NCBI GenBank assembly: GCA_020073345.1
Contig: JAIQFI010000016.1
Span: 1 to 64,000 of the forward strand
DNA: 64,000 bases
Source of the DNA: Terriglobia bacterium
Lineage (GTDB): Bacteria; Acidobacteriota; Terriglobia; Bryobacterales; Bryobacteraceae
Direction: 5' to 3'
Each line of letters begins with the position of its first letter. Position 1 is the stretch's first letter. Positions 36,389 through 44,776 of this stretch are shown here, piece after piece. The notes under the pieces were generated by a model. It saw only the letters and a list, made by a program, of their open reading frames with translations, was not told the origin of the DNA and made no database searches. The translations under genes and the position numbers were made by a program.

Positions 36389-38737
36389 TTGAGGGCTTTT
36401 ATCCTTCGTAACATAAACGGACGTGTTTGTCACGGACTTTATGTGCTGGTGGCGGCTGGCCTACTTTTTTCTAGCACTAAGTTAATCGGTCAAACCTACC
36501 GCCCTACTTTACCCCCGCCCGCGGTCCCAGTCCAGCCCGGACCCGACCCGAACATGGCCGTTCGACCGCCCCGGCCCGGCGCTCCTGGCCCGGGCGAAGT
36601 AGCGAAGGCGTCGGCTGATCAGCAGGAATCCGATGGGAAGATCCTGCATCTTCGCGGAAATGCCCGAGTGGAAACGGCCGACGACCTGCTCACCGCCGAC
36701 GAGATCGATTACGACGAAACGACGCACCAGGCGGAAGCTCGCGGCCACGTTCACCTGGAAAGCTTCTCCCACGGTCAGAAGATGAATTGCGACCGCGCGG
36801 AGTACAACACCGAGACGCGCACCGGAAAGTTCTACAACGTCAGCGGGACTTCGGCCGCCCGGGTCGAGGCGCGGCGCGGCCTCCTGACCACTCAGAATCC
36901 GTTTTACTTCAGCGGCGAATGGGCCGAAAAGTCCGAGGATCGTTACATCCTGCACAACGGATTCCTGACGGACTGCCTGATTCCTGCCCCCTGGTGGCGT
37001 CTCAAAGGGCCAACCTTCGATATCATCCCGGGCGATCGCGCGGTTTCCCGGTCTTCCTGGTTCTATGTGAAAGAAGTTCCCATCTTCTACACCCCGTACT
37101 TCTACAAATCGTTAGAGAAGCAGCCGCGCCGCAGCGGTTTTCTGCTGCCCAATATCGGCAATAGCTCCTTGCGGGGAAAGACTGTTGGTGTCGGCTACTT
37201 CTGGGCGATCAATCGCAGCTATGACCTCACCTACCGCGGTCTGCTGTATTCCCAGACCGGGTTCGGACATCAGGCCGACTTTCGGGGTGTCGTGAATGAA
37301 CGCACCAGCTTCGATGCTTCCCTGTACGGCATCACGAGCACCAGTGCGAACTCCAACGCGCCCAGCGGATTAGTGGTATCGGTCGAAGGAAAGTCCGAAT
37401 TGGGTAAGGGATGGCAGGCGCGCGGCGACCTGCGCTACCTGTCCTCCTTTCTTTTCCGGCAGCAGTTTACGCAGTCCTTCGACGAGGCCGTCTCTTCGGA
37501 GACGCATTCGGTAGGGTACGTGACCCGGCACTGGTCCGATTTCGGATTTAGCCTGGTGGCCGAGCGCAACGCGAATTTTCAAAGCACGGCTCCCAACGAT
37601 GAAATCGTTCTTCGCAAGCTGCCGGAAGTGCAATTCATTACGCGCGAGCACGCGATCAGGAAGTTGCCGGTATGGGTTTCGCTCGACAGCAGTTATGGTT
37701 TGGAGCATCGCACTCAGCCTTTATTCCAGACTCGCCAGTTCGTGCAACGCGTGAATTTCGAGCCGCGCATCATGAGCGCCGTGCACTGGAACGGATTCGA
37801 CTTGGCGCCGAGCTTCGGCATTCATGAAATCGCCTACGACTCCAACATCACGACCACTCATGTGACCGGCGAAAATGTCGAGCATTTCGCCCGGGACGTC
37901 ATGCTGGATATATCCGCGCCGCCTCTGTCGCGCATCTTTGATGCTCCCAAGTGGATGGGCCGCGGAAAAGGCGCCAAAGTCAAACACGTCATCGAGCCCC
38001 GGGTCACCTACCGCTATGTCACCGGCATCGAGGATTTCAACCAGGTGATTCGCTTCGACGATACCGACATTCTGTCCAATACGCACGAGGTCGAGTTCTC
38101 GCTGACCAATCGCCTGCTGGCGAAAGATAGCAACGGTAATGTATCCGAAGTGCTGAGCTGGCAGCTTTGGTACAAGCGCTATCTGGATCCAAGCTTCGGC
38201 GGCGCGGTGATCCCGGGTCAGGCCAACGTGCTCATGAGCGCGGTAGATCTGACAGGGATCCCGTTTGTGGACGGGTTGCGGCGCCAGTCGCCGGTGGTGA
38301 GCGTGCTGCGGTACCAGTCGAATATGAATGTGGAGTGGCGCGCCGACTACGATCCAGTCCGGAAGGGAATCATTGACAGCGGCATCAATGTTGACCGGCG
38401 GGTCAAGCAAGTGTACGTTTCGCTGGGCGACTACCTGCTGAAGAGCAATCCCGTGATCGGGGCTCCCGGCTCCAACCAGTTGCGTGGGCAGATTACCTAC
38501 GGCGGGGATAACCGGCGCGGCTGGAACTACGGGTTCAGCGCGTTTTACGATTACCGTCTGGGCGTGATGCAATTCGCGCAGAGCCAGGTTACCTACAACA
38601 CGGATTGCTGCGGCATCAGCGTACAATACCGGCGATTCTCGTTCGGTGAGCGCAACGAGAACCAGTTCCGCGTGGCCTTTGCGATCTCCAACATCGGCAG
38701 CGTGGGAACCTTGCGCAAACAGGACCGGATTTTCTAG
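36389..38737 (+). CDS. lptD: LPS-assembly protein LptD
   Basis: A ~780-residue outer-membrane protein that inserts LPS into the outer leaflet together with LptE. After a signal sequence (LYVLVAAGLLFSSTKLIGQ) and a Pro-rich stretch comes the OstA/LptA-like beta-jellyroll (HLRGNARVETADDLLTADEI; HLESFSHGQKMNCDRAEY), then a long C-terminal barrel ending GTLRKQDRIF. Start is uncertain: the frame is open from a TTG at 36389, while GTG at 36443 also gives a signal peptide and better fits the -35 at 36354. The last 69 bp (38669-38737) are repeated 1215 bp downstream at 39884-39952; see the insertion entry. lptE lies at 46359-45838. Confidence 0.9.
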   Translation: MRAFILRNINGRVCHGLYVLVAAGLLFSSTKLIGQTYRPTLPPPAVPVQPGPDPNMAVRPPRPGAPGPGEVAKASADQQESDGKILHLRGNARVETADDLLTADEIDYDETTHQAEARGHVHLESFSHGQKMNCDRAEYNTETRTGKFYNVSGTSAARVEARRGLLTTQNPFYFSGEWAEKSEDRYILHNGFLTDCLIPAPWWRLKGPTFDIIPGDRAVSRSSWFYVKEVPIFYTPYFYKSLEKQPRRSGFLLPNIGNSSLRGKTVGVGYFWAINRSYDLTYRGLLYSQTGFGHQADFRGVVNERTSFDASLYGITSTSANSNAPSGLVVSVEGKSELGKGWQARGDLRYLSSFLFRQQFTQSFDEAVSSETHSVGYVTRHWSDFGFSLVAERNANFQSTAPNDEIVLRKLPEVQFITREHAIRKLPVWVSLDSSYGLEHRTQPLFQTRQFVQRVNFEPRIMSAVHWNGFDLAPSFGIHEIAYDSNITTTHVTGENVEHFARDVMLDISAPPLSRIFDAPKWMGRGKGAKVKHVIEPRVTYRYVTGIEDFNQVIRFDDTDILSNTHEVEFSLTNRLLAKDSNGNVSEVLSWQLWYKRYLDPSFGGAVIPGQANVLMSAVDLTGIPFVDGLRRQSPVVSVLRYQSNMNVEWRADYDPVRKGIIDSGINVDRRVKQVYVSLGDYLLKSNPVIGAPGSNQLRGQITYGGDNRRGWNYGFSAFYDYRLGVMQFAQSQVTYNTDCCGISVQYRRFSFGERNENQFRVAFAISNIGSVGTLRKQDRIF
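38669..38737 (+). repeat. direct repeat copy 1 (lptD 3' end)
   Basis: 69 bp comprising the last 22 codons and stop of lptD (RVAFAISNIGSVGTLRK...). It matches 39884-39952 in 68 of 69 positions; the only difference is T at 38731 against C at 39946. The match begins and ends sharply, and the downstream copy keeps the same reading frame and stop codon. Confidence 0.95.
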
Positions 38738-38779
38738 TTGTGAAAACAGATCGAGATGCCGCTCCGCGCCTAACTGCGG

Positions 38780-39694
38780 TTACCTCTTCGGGATAATGTT
38801 CGCTCTGATGCTATCCGCGAGCTTGCTTCGCAGGTCGTCTGCGTCTTTCCAGACGACATGCCCCAGGTGACGCGTGTCAAACGTAAGATGCTTCACGTAG
38901 TCTTCCCGACAACATGAGATCACTTCTAACCCGAGGCCGCTTGCGAAACCCGCCTCGTAGTAGACACTCTGTCGGTTACCCGTGAAATCTGCTACTACAA
39001 AACGGGATTGACGAATTCCCGAAAAGATCCTATCTACAACGGCTTTGTTTGTCGGATCTTCCTTCACCCGATACGGTTTGAAATTGCAGTCATCTCGGAT
39101 CGCGCTTTCAAAGCCCCGAACAAAAACGCTGTCGAGGCTGTCGTCAAACCACATGGCTACAAAGCAGAGCTTGGGATCACCGTCGGAATTGAGTGTAGGT
39201 TCGATCGCTTGCCAGCCCTTTATGGAGGGCTCGTAGATTCCCTGAGGGTGTAGTTTCTTAAGTAATCCTTCGTCTTCCAGATGTTCTATGTACCTTTGAA
39301 GCTCGTCTTTACTTCGGCAATCAGCCAGGGGATAAATGTCATCTGCGATGACTCGAACACCTTTGCCCGGCAATTCCACCTGCTTGGCGATACAGCTTAA
39401 GACTCGCTCAGCTCGTTGAGCGATACTCAGATTCTGATGCGGGGCTGCCATTTCCTCAAGATTGTCTGTGTCAAACAGGAGTGGTGAACCAGCGTCCGAT
39501 GCTTGACTTGCAGCTGCTGACAAATAAGGCTTGAGCGCCTTCGGAATCACTCGGTTCAACGCGAGGTTGCGGCTGAGACGGTAGCTTCCGCAACGCCTAC
39601 AACGCAAAGAAATCTGGCCATGGTCTGCCGCCAAAGACGATTCCACTTCGGGGTTATCCGCCTCACATAATGGGCAAAAAGCTTCAACACTCAT
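38780..39694 (-). CDS. zinc-ribbon / TIR-like (nucleoside deoxyribosyltransferase-like) putative effector
   Basis: A 304-residue cytoplasmic protein. Residues 7-35 form a zinc ribbon (C7-x2-C10 and C32-x2-C35). Residues ~90-165 are helical and may be a winged helix (RAERVLSCIAKQ; LQRYIEHLEDEGLLKKL). Residues ~175-304 form an NDT/TIR-like Rossmann domain: CFVAMWFDDSL, FVVADFTGNRQSVYYEAGFA (D236, E247 at the catalytic Glu position) and HLTFDTRHLGHVVW. Proteins with this fold split nucleotides or NAD in defence systems; here that is inference. ATG at 39694 is preceded by GGAGAAGG. It is the only gene in a low-GC insert. Confidence 0.7.
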   Translation of the reverse strand: MSVEAFCPLCEADNPEVESSLAADHGQISLRCRRCGSYRLSRNLALNRVIPKALKPYLSAAASQASDAGSPLLFDTDNLEEMAAPHQNLSIAQRAERVLSCIAKQVELPGKGVRVIADDIYPLADCRSKDELQRYIEHLEDEGLLKKLHPQGIYEPSIKGWQAIEPTLNSDGDPKLCFVAMWFDDSLDSVFVRGFESAIRDDCNFKPYRVKEDPTNKAVVDRIFSGIRQSRFVVADFTGNRQSVYYEAGFASGLGLEVISCCREDYVKHLTFDTRHLGHVVWKDADDLRSKLADSIRANIIPKR

Positions 39695-39883
39695 TTCACC
39701 TTCTCCAACGGTGACATTAACTTAGCGTCTGCCTTCGCGCCCCCTACCGTCGCCGAACGCACTTTGATCGATGCGGCGCCGTTCATGGCGTCATCGTATC
39801 ATCTGACGGTAACCAGGAAAGAAGCCGATGCCACGTCGCAATCGTTGCTGCTCCGCGATGCGCCGTCAAGCCCGTCAATGGAT

Positions 39884-39952
39884 CGCGTGGCCTTTGCGAT
39901 CTCCAACATCGGCAGCGTGGGAACCTTGCGCAAACAGGACCGGATCTTCTAG
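39884..39952 (+). repeat. direct repeat copy 2 (displaced lptD 3' end)
   Basis: 69 bp, 68/69 identical to 38669-38737, ending in the same TAG stop. It encodes a remnant ...RVAFAISNIGSVGTLRKQ... with no plausible start of its own and unrelated sequence before it. fmdB-like gene stop (39959) lies 6 bp beyond, so this is probably where lptD originally ended. Confidence 0.9.
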
Positions 39953-39958
39953 GATGGC

Positions 39959-40312
39959 CTAGTCGTTCTTGGTCGTGGTGCTGGCCGGCTTGGATTCGGT
40001 TTTGGTTTCAGACGGCTTGGATTCCGTCGATTTGGATTCGCCCGATTCAGACCCCTTGGAGTCCGTTGACTTGGAATCAGCCTTGGTCTTAGACGAGTCC
40101 CCTTCCGAATCCTTCTTCGGAGAAGAGGATCCGCCCTTAGCGTAGTCGGTTGCATACCAACCGCTGCCTTTGAGGCTGAACCCGGACAGAGATATCAGCC
40201 GCTCCACCGTTCCCCCGCAGCCCTCGTGCACGGTCAGCGGGGCGTCGGCAAACTTCTGAATCACTTCAAACTTGTTGCCACACTTCGAGCATAGGTATTC
40301 GTACAGCGGCAT
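39959..40312 (-). CDS. FmdB-family zinc-ribbon protein with Ser/Lys-rich tail
   Basis: A 117-residue protein. The first ~45 residues are an FmdB zinc ribbon (MPLYEYLCSKCGNKFEVIQK, then EGCGGTVERLIS), and SGFSLKGSGWYATDYAK is the usual continuation. The C-terminal 55 residues are a low-complexity run of S, K, E, T and D (SKSTDSKGSES-type), as in many acidobacterial and proteobacterial FmdB homologues. Function is unresolved (annotated as regulatory). It overlaps nothing and starts 14 bp after the S41 gene stop, so both are likely on one transcript. Confidence 0.88.
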   Translation of the reverse strand: MPLYEYLCSKCGNKFEVIQKFADAPLTVHEGCGGTVERLISLSGFSLKGSGWYATDYAKGGSSSPKKDSEGDSSKTKADSKSTDSKGSESGESKSTESKPSETKTESKPASTTTKND

Positions 40313-40326
40313 AAACTTGCGGCGCC

Positions 40327-41553
40327 TTAGGGAACGATCGTTTTCAGCGTATCGTAGCCGTGCTTCAGGATCTCATCCTCCGCCGGCTTGGTTGGCGCAA
40401 CCGGCGCAACATTGCCCGGATTAGCAGGGTCGTCATCGTTCTCCACGACGGCTGTGCTCTCGGCTTGCAGCACGTTGGGGGTTACGTGTACGTCCTGGAT
40501 CGCCTTCCCGCTGGGAGTGTAAAATTTGGCTACCGAAAGAATCACAGCACCACCGTCATCCATGGTGATGGCTTTGCGGATCGCGGCGTCTCCGTAGGTC
40601 GGCTCGCCAACCAGCTGAGCGCGCTTGGAATCAAGCAGGGCACCCGCGGCTACTTCCGCGGCTCCCGCCGTGCCGCGATTCACCAGCACCACCAGCGGCA
40701 GCTTGGTGATGGCCTTGGAGGCCGCAGCCGCGTGATCCTGGCGCGGGGATTTTTGCCCCTGCGAGTACGTGATCAGACCTCTATCCATGAACAAATTCGC
40801 CAGCGTAATGCCTTCGTCCACCGGCCCGAGCGCGCAATAGCGGAGGTCGAGCATCAGACGTTTGGCGCCTTGCTTTTCCAAATCCGTAACTTTCTGGGCG
40901 ATGTCCTTCGCGCGGCCCGCCTGCAACGTCGAAGCCGTGATCAGACCGATGGGATCCGGGCCTTGATCGGTGACCAGCTTCCCGCTCACCTGCGGATATA
41001 CCAGCGGGGCCCGCACCAGCTTCATCTTTTGCGGATCCGCCTGGCGTGGCGTAAGCACACTCATCTCGATCGAAGAACCCGTCTCGCCTTGCAGCAGGAT
41101 CTCGGCGAAAGCCAGAGGCATATCGCGCGTCGCGATATTGTTGATGGATTCGATGACGTCGCCGGTCGAAAGGCCCGCTTTCGCGGCGGCCGAACCCGGG
41201 AGAGCGTCCACAACCGTCAAATATCCCAGGCGTCGCGCCAGGGTCAATCCGACGTCTGCTTTGCCGGTGCCTTTTTCTTTCTGGTACTGCTTGTATTGAT
41301 CCGCATTGAGATAGCTGGCGAAGGGGTCGAGCGCCTCCAGCATCCCGTTGATGGCCCCGACGGTGACGGCCTTCATGTCGGGTTCCTCGACGTAGTCCTG
41401 TTTGATGTGCGACAAAACGTCGGTGTAAACCCCTAGCTGCGTGTAGGGCTGGTCTCCGGCGGGAGCGCCCCGGCCTCGCACGGCCCCGAACAACAACAGC
41501 ACTACCAGGCACGTGGAGGATGCGACCACAGCGAACTTAAATCGACCGTTCAT
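40327..41553 (-). CDS. S41 (CtpA-like) protease homologue lacking the catalytic Ser-Lys pair
   Basis: A 408-residue protein with an N-terminal membrane anchor (FAVVASSTCLVVLLLFGAV), a PDZ domain (~100-175; LPGSAAAKAGLSTGDVIESI) and an S41 peptidase core. The nucleophile block normally reading G-T/S-A-S-A-S-E is VNRGTAGAAEVAAGAL, so Ser is replaced by Gly (G297). Twenty-five residues on, where CtpA has the general-base Lys in GKG, it reads TYGDAAI (D322). Both catalytic residues are therefore missing although the surrounding fold is well kept. It may act as a non-catalytic PDZ scaffold or adaptor. Located between fmdB-like and CHRD genes on the same strand. Confidence 0.88.
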   Translation of the reverse strand: MNGRFKFAVVASSTCLVVLLLFGAVRGRGAPAGDQPYTQLGVYTDVLSHIKQDYVEEPDMKAVTVGAINGMLEALDPFASYLNADQYKQYQKEKGTGKADVGLTLARRLGYLTVVDALPGSAAAKAGLSTGDVIESINNIATRDMPLAFAEILLQGETGSSIEMSVLTPRQADPQKMKLVRAPLVYPQVSGKLVTDQGPDPIGLITASTLQAGRAKDIAQKVTDLEKQGAKRLMLDLRYCALGPVDEGITLANLFMDRGLITYSQGQKSPRQDHAAAASKAITKLPLVVLVNRGTAGAAEVAAGALLDSKRAQLVGEPTYGDAAIRKAITMDDGGAVILSVAKFYTPSGKAIQDVHVTPNVLQAESTAVVENDDDPANPGNVAPVAPTKPAEDEILKHGYDTLKTIVP

Positions 41554-41633
41554 AGGCGAAGGCCTCTCATGTATGAGGATAGCAGGTCGGAATTGTCGAC
41601 AGCAGGACCGATGGTACTAGGCGGTCCAGTGAA

Positions 41634-42209
41634 TCAGGAAACCCGGCGCCTACGCCCCAGAATCAGGCCGCCCAAAGCCAGGCCAACCAACCCGAGCGTG
41701 GCGGGTTCGGGAACCAGAAAGCCACGAATTTCGCCCCCAGGTCTGAAGGTGGTGTGAATGTTTAGATAGGCTTTCCCGTCCGCCATACCCGCGGCGAGCG
41801 CAGCTTCGGCGCCCGCTGCGGTGCCGCCGTTGGCAGTGACAAATGCCCCATTATAGGTCGAGGCCAAGGTCAAGTCGAAGATGTGGTCGTAGGTTCCGGA
41901 CGTTACTCCGATCGGGAACCCAACAAAAAATGGCGTTTGCGTTGCCACCCCCGCGGTGCCAGTGAGCGGGTCCGCCGTGCAGCAATGAATATGCGAGGCG
42001 GTCGTGGTTCCGACCAGACCGGAGAAAGTCACGTTTACCTCCAACGTGTTCGCCACATCATCAATGGTCACGAGGGCGAATCCAGTGGCTGGAGATGCGT
42101 TGGATGGGGATTCGCTAGCGCCATCCAAGTACGCAAGGTAGGTAATTGGGCTTGCCGTTAAACTCGCCGCCAACAGAGTGCCTACAAAGAGTAGATTTCG
42201 AAGTTTCAT
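41634..42209 (-). CDS. CHRD-domain PEP-CTERM protein
   Basis: A 191-residue exported protein: signal peptide (LLFVGTLLAASLTAS), CHRD domain (~25-160; YLDGASESPSNASPATGFAL, then HIHCCTADPLTGTAGVATQT and KAYLNIHTTFRPGGEIRGFL) and the PEP-CTERM tail VPEPATLGLVGLALGGL-RRRR. CHRD domains bind unknown ligands in secreted proteins. The tail implies exosortase processing and surface display, as for the protein at 2332-2979. ATG 42209 has GGAGGA six bases before it, and an extended -10 lies at 42230-42238. Confidence 0.88.
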   Translation of the reverse strand: MKLRNLLFVGTLLAASLTASPITYLAYLDGASESPSNASPATGFALVTIDDVANTLEVNVTFSGLVGTTTASHIHCCTADPLTGTAGVATQTPFFVGFPIGVTSGTYDHIFDLTLASTYNGAFVTANGGTAAGAEAALAAGMADGKAYLNIHTTFRPGGEIRGFLVPEPATLGLVGLALGGLILGRRRRVS

Positions 42210-42229
42210 TCACATCCTCCGAGGGGCTC

Positions 42230-42238
42230 AGTATATCA
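42230..42238 (-). promoter_or_regulatory. extended -10 promoter element for the CHRD gene
   Basis: On the minus strand TGATATACT, i.e. TG-N-TATACT, about 21 bp upstream of the ATG at 42209; no good -35 is visible. The rest of the 199 bp gap to 42408 shows no other clear feature. Confidence 0.4.
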
Positions 42239-42408
42239 CTACAAAAGTACTGCCGATTAAGTATTTTTCCACAGGAAGTACCAGGGGTACTCTGGACACT
42301 AAGTAGCTTATAGATCAATGGTGTACGCCTGAAGATCCGATTTTCGAATCCGCCGTCCGCGCCCTCCATCTATTAGCTGGTTCAACAGAGAAAGGAGGCT
42401 AGGGCCGG

Positions 42409-44406
42409 ATGGCCCTACTATCTATGACAATCGGGTTCTTAAGCGCGTCCCTGATCGCGGCAGCGGCGGGAGGCGTTTTGCTGATCCTGCTGTCGTCAAT
42501 TTATAGCGTCGGTCCCACAGAGGTGGGGCTGGTTCGCAAACGGTTTGGTGCAAGACTGCCGGGCGACAGCCCGATCGCAACCAAGGGCGAGGCCGGATAC
42601 CAGGCGGATATGCTGATGCCTGGTCTGCGGTTCAAGCTGTGCCTGGTGTATGCGGTCACCAAACACCCGTGGGTGCAGGTTCCGGCCGGGCAGATCGGCG
42701 TCGTTATTTCGCAGGTGGGGGAAGCATTGCCGATCGGCGCGAAATCGGCCGTGTACAAACCGGAGTTTGGAAACTTCGCCGACGTCCGGACGTTCATGGC
42801 TAAAGGCGGACAGAAAGGCGTCCAGCGGCCGGTGCTCTCGCCGGGAACACTGGCGCCGATCCATCCGGTGGCCTTCCTGGTGATCACGCGGGCGGAGGTA
42901 TTCGGCGTTTCCATCTCGGCGGATCTGCGCGCGCTGGCCCGGTCGAAAGGCCGGCTTACGCACGAAGCGTTCGGGCTGAGCGCCAACCAGCTGGAGGTGA
43001 CGCGTATTTCTCCGCGTCCTACCGAAGGCGGCAAAGTAGTCGACATGGTCGGCATCGTCACGACCCTCGAAGGGCAGCCGCTGCCGGCCGGTGACATCGC
43101 CAGCCGTTTGGGCGGATTCGACGACATCGCGGCGCTCGAAACCGCCGCCACAGACGAAACCATCGCTTCAGACACAAGTGACGCCCGGCTGATCGAGACA
43201 ATCCTGGGCAGCCAGAACAATCGTCATAATGCCTACCAGGATTTTCAGAAATTCCTGGATCTGGGCGGCCGGATCGGATTGCAGCACGATCCGCTGCTGT
43301 ACGGGGCGTACAACCTGAATCCGTTCCTGGTGCGCGTGGAGGAAGTGCCCATGCTGGTCATCGAGCAGAGCCAGGTCGCCGTAGTGAAGGCGTACGTCGG
43401 CCTTCCGACGCAGGATACGTCGGGCAAGGACTTCAAGTTCGGAAGTCTGGTGCGTCCGGGCCATCGTGGAATCTGGCAGGACCCGCTGCGCACCGGCAAG
43501 TACCCGATTAATCCGCGCTGCTATCAGGCCGTGATCGTGCCGACGTTCATCATCACCTTGAACTGGGCCGACGCCGTATCGCAGGCTCATAACCTGGACG
43601 CGCAGCTCAGCCAGATCGAAGCCAAGAGCAGTGAAGGCTTCCAGTTCGCCATCGACCTGCAAGTCCAGATTCATATTCCGGACACACAGGCGCCGTACGT
43701 GATTTCGATGGTGGGCAGTGTTCCGAACCTGGTGAACGAAGTGTTGCAGGCGGCGGTGGGCAACCATTTCCGCAACAAGCTGCAGAGCATGCCTGCCGTC
43801 CGGTTCATCGGGAGCCGAGAGGAAGTGCAACAAGGAGCCTTCGAGTACGTCAAGACCGAGCTGGCCAAGTATCGGGTGGAAACCCGCGGCGTGTACATCC
43901 AAGCGGTGGTGCTGCCGCAGCAACTGGTGCAGGTCCTGACCCAGCGCGAAATCGCGAATCAGGAGATCGCGACGTACCAGATGCAGAAGGCCGCGCAGGA
44001 CCAGCGCATCGAGACCGAGAAGGCAAAGGGCACTGCCGACATGCAGGCCGATCTGGCGAAGTCGCAGGTGGGTGTGAACATTCAGACCAATCGAACGGCT
44101 TCGCGCAAGATGGAAGCCGAAGGCGAGGCGACTTATATCGAGCAGACCGGTACGGCGCAAGGCGCTCAGGTTCGGTCGGTCGGTTTGGCTCGCGCGGAAG
44201 CTTACGAGCGGCAGGTGAAGGCTCTCGGCGAAAGCGCCACGGCTTTCGTCAACTCAGTGGAGGCGCTGTCGAAGAGCAACGTTCCCTTCATGCCCAGCAC
44301 TCTGGTGATGGGAGCCAACGGAGGCGGGGCGCTAGACGGTCTGATGGCGCTGATGATGCGTCAGATGGGTAGCGGAAACGGTAGCCAGAAGCCGCTGGCG
44401 CCGTAA
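42409..44406 (+). CDS. SPFH/Band 7 (flotillin-like) membrane protein
   Basis: A 665-residue protein with an N-terminal membrane segment (IGFLSASLIAAAAGGVLLILL), an SPFH domain (IYSVGPTEVGLVRKRFG onward), and a C-terminal coiled-coil rich in A, E, Q (residues ~480-610; REIANQEIATYQMQKAAQDQ). The C-terminal part has the flotillin-type QTGTAQGAQVRSVGLARAEA. Such proteins form oligomeric rings or rafts in the cytoplasmic membrane. GAAAGGAGG lies upstream of the ATG at 42409. It is a stand-alone transcription unit; a strong hairpin follows at 44428. Confidence 0.88.
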   Translation: MALLSMTIGFLSASLIAAAAGGVLLILLSSIYSVGPTEVGLVRKRFGARLPGDSPIATKGEAGYQADMLMPGLRFKLCLVYAVTKHPWVQVPAGQIGVVISQVGEALPIGAKSAVYKPEFGNFADVRTFMAKGGQKGVQRPVLSPGTLAPIHPVAFLVITRAEVFGVSISADLRALARSKGRLTHEAFGLSANQLEVTRISPRPTEGGKVVDMVGIVTTLEGQPLPAGDIASRLGGFDDIAALETAATDETIASDTSDARLIETILGSQNNRHNAYQDFQKFLDLGGRIGLQHDPLLYGAYNLNPFLVRVEEVPMLVIEQSQVAVVKAYVGLPTQDTSGKDFKFGSLVRPGHRGIWQDPLRTGKYPINPRCYQAVIVPTFIITLNWADAVSQAHNLDAQLSQIEAKSSEGFQFAIDLQVQIHIPDTQAPYVISMVGSVPNLVNEVLQAAVGNHFRNKLQSMPAVRFIGSREEVQQGAFEYVKTELAKYRVETRGVYIQAVVLPQQLVQVLTQREIANQEIATYQMQKAAQDQRIETEKAKGTADMQADLAKSQVGVNIQTNRTASRKMEAEGEATYIEQTGTAQGAQVRSVGLARAEAYERQVKALGESATAFVNSVEALSKSNVPFMPSTLVMGANGGGALDGLMALMMRQMGSGNGSQKPLAP

Positions 44407-44427
44407 GAAGCTCGAGCTGTAAACACG

Positions 44428-44455
44428 GGGGCGGGCGATTAACGTCGCCTGCCCC
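44428..44455 (+). terminator. GC-rich hairpin after the SPFH gene
   Basis: Stem GGGGCGGGCGA (44428-44438), loop ttaacg, stem TCGCCTGCCCC (44445-44455); ten of eleven positions pair. There is no U-tract, but its position between the stop at 44406 and rpsT suggests a transcription stop or attenuator. Confidence 0.45.
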
Positions 44456-44497
44456 AGTTGTCAGGGACTCGCTCCCTGCGATATCCTGGAGATTCGA

Positions 44498-44767
44498 ATG
44501 GCAAACACAGTTTCAGCGCTAAAGCGCGTACGCATCGCCGAACGCCGGACGGCCGTCAACCGGACTCGCAAGACTCGTTTGAGGCATCAGATCCGGGCAA
44601 TGCGCCGGCTTTTGGAGTCGAAGGACACCAAGGGCGCCACCGCGCTGGTACCCAAGACTTTTTCGGTGATCGACCGGGCCGCCAAGTGGGGCATCATCAA
44701 GAAGAACACGGCGGCACGCTACAAGAGCCGGCTGACGATCCGGCTTCGCAAGATCGCGGCAGCTTAA
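44498..44767 (+). CDS. rpsT: 30S ribosomal protein S20
   Basis: An 89-residue basic protein, length and pattern of bS20: [17 protein letters not shown] at the start, [19 protein letters not shown] in the middle and [18 protein letters not shown] at the end. It binds 16S rRNA in the small subunit. GGAG sits seven bases before the ATG. It lies alone between the hairpin at 44428 and the convergent holA, whose stop is 9 bp beyond its own. Confidence 0.96.
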   Translation: MANTVSALKRVRIAERRTAVNRTRKTRLRHQIRAMRRLLESKDTKGATALVPKTFSVIDRAAKWGIIKKNTAARYKSRLTIRLRKIAAA

Positions 44768-44776
44768 ACGTTCGTT

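Larger units (their letters stand above)
38738..39952. mobile_element. 1215 bp insertion bounded by lptD 3'-end direct repeats
   Basis: The unit from the end of repeat copy 1 to the end of copy 2 is 1215 bp, holding a single gene on the minus strand. GC is lower than around it: I counted 92 of 180 bases in lines 38881, 39121 and 39301, against 37 of 60 in lptD (38221). The structure fits site-specific integration into a gene 3' end with restoration of the gene (as known for tRNA genes and icd), which would make copy 2 the ancestral lptD end. No integrase or transposase is inside, so it would be non-autonomous. Recombination or tandem duplication cannot be excluded. Confidence 0.6.

Noticed and set aside
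39764-39952. Small plus-strand gene ending in the lptD C-terminus
   Set aside because: The first part has no similarity to anything and the rest is the direct-repeat copy of the lptD end; treated as a repeat, not a gene.
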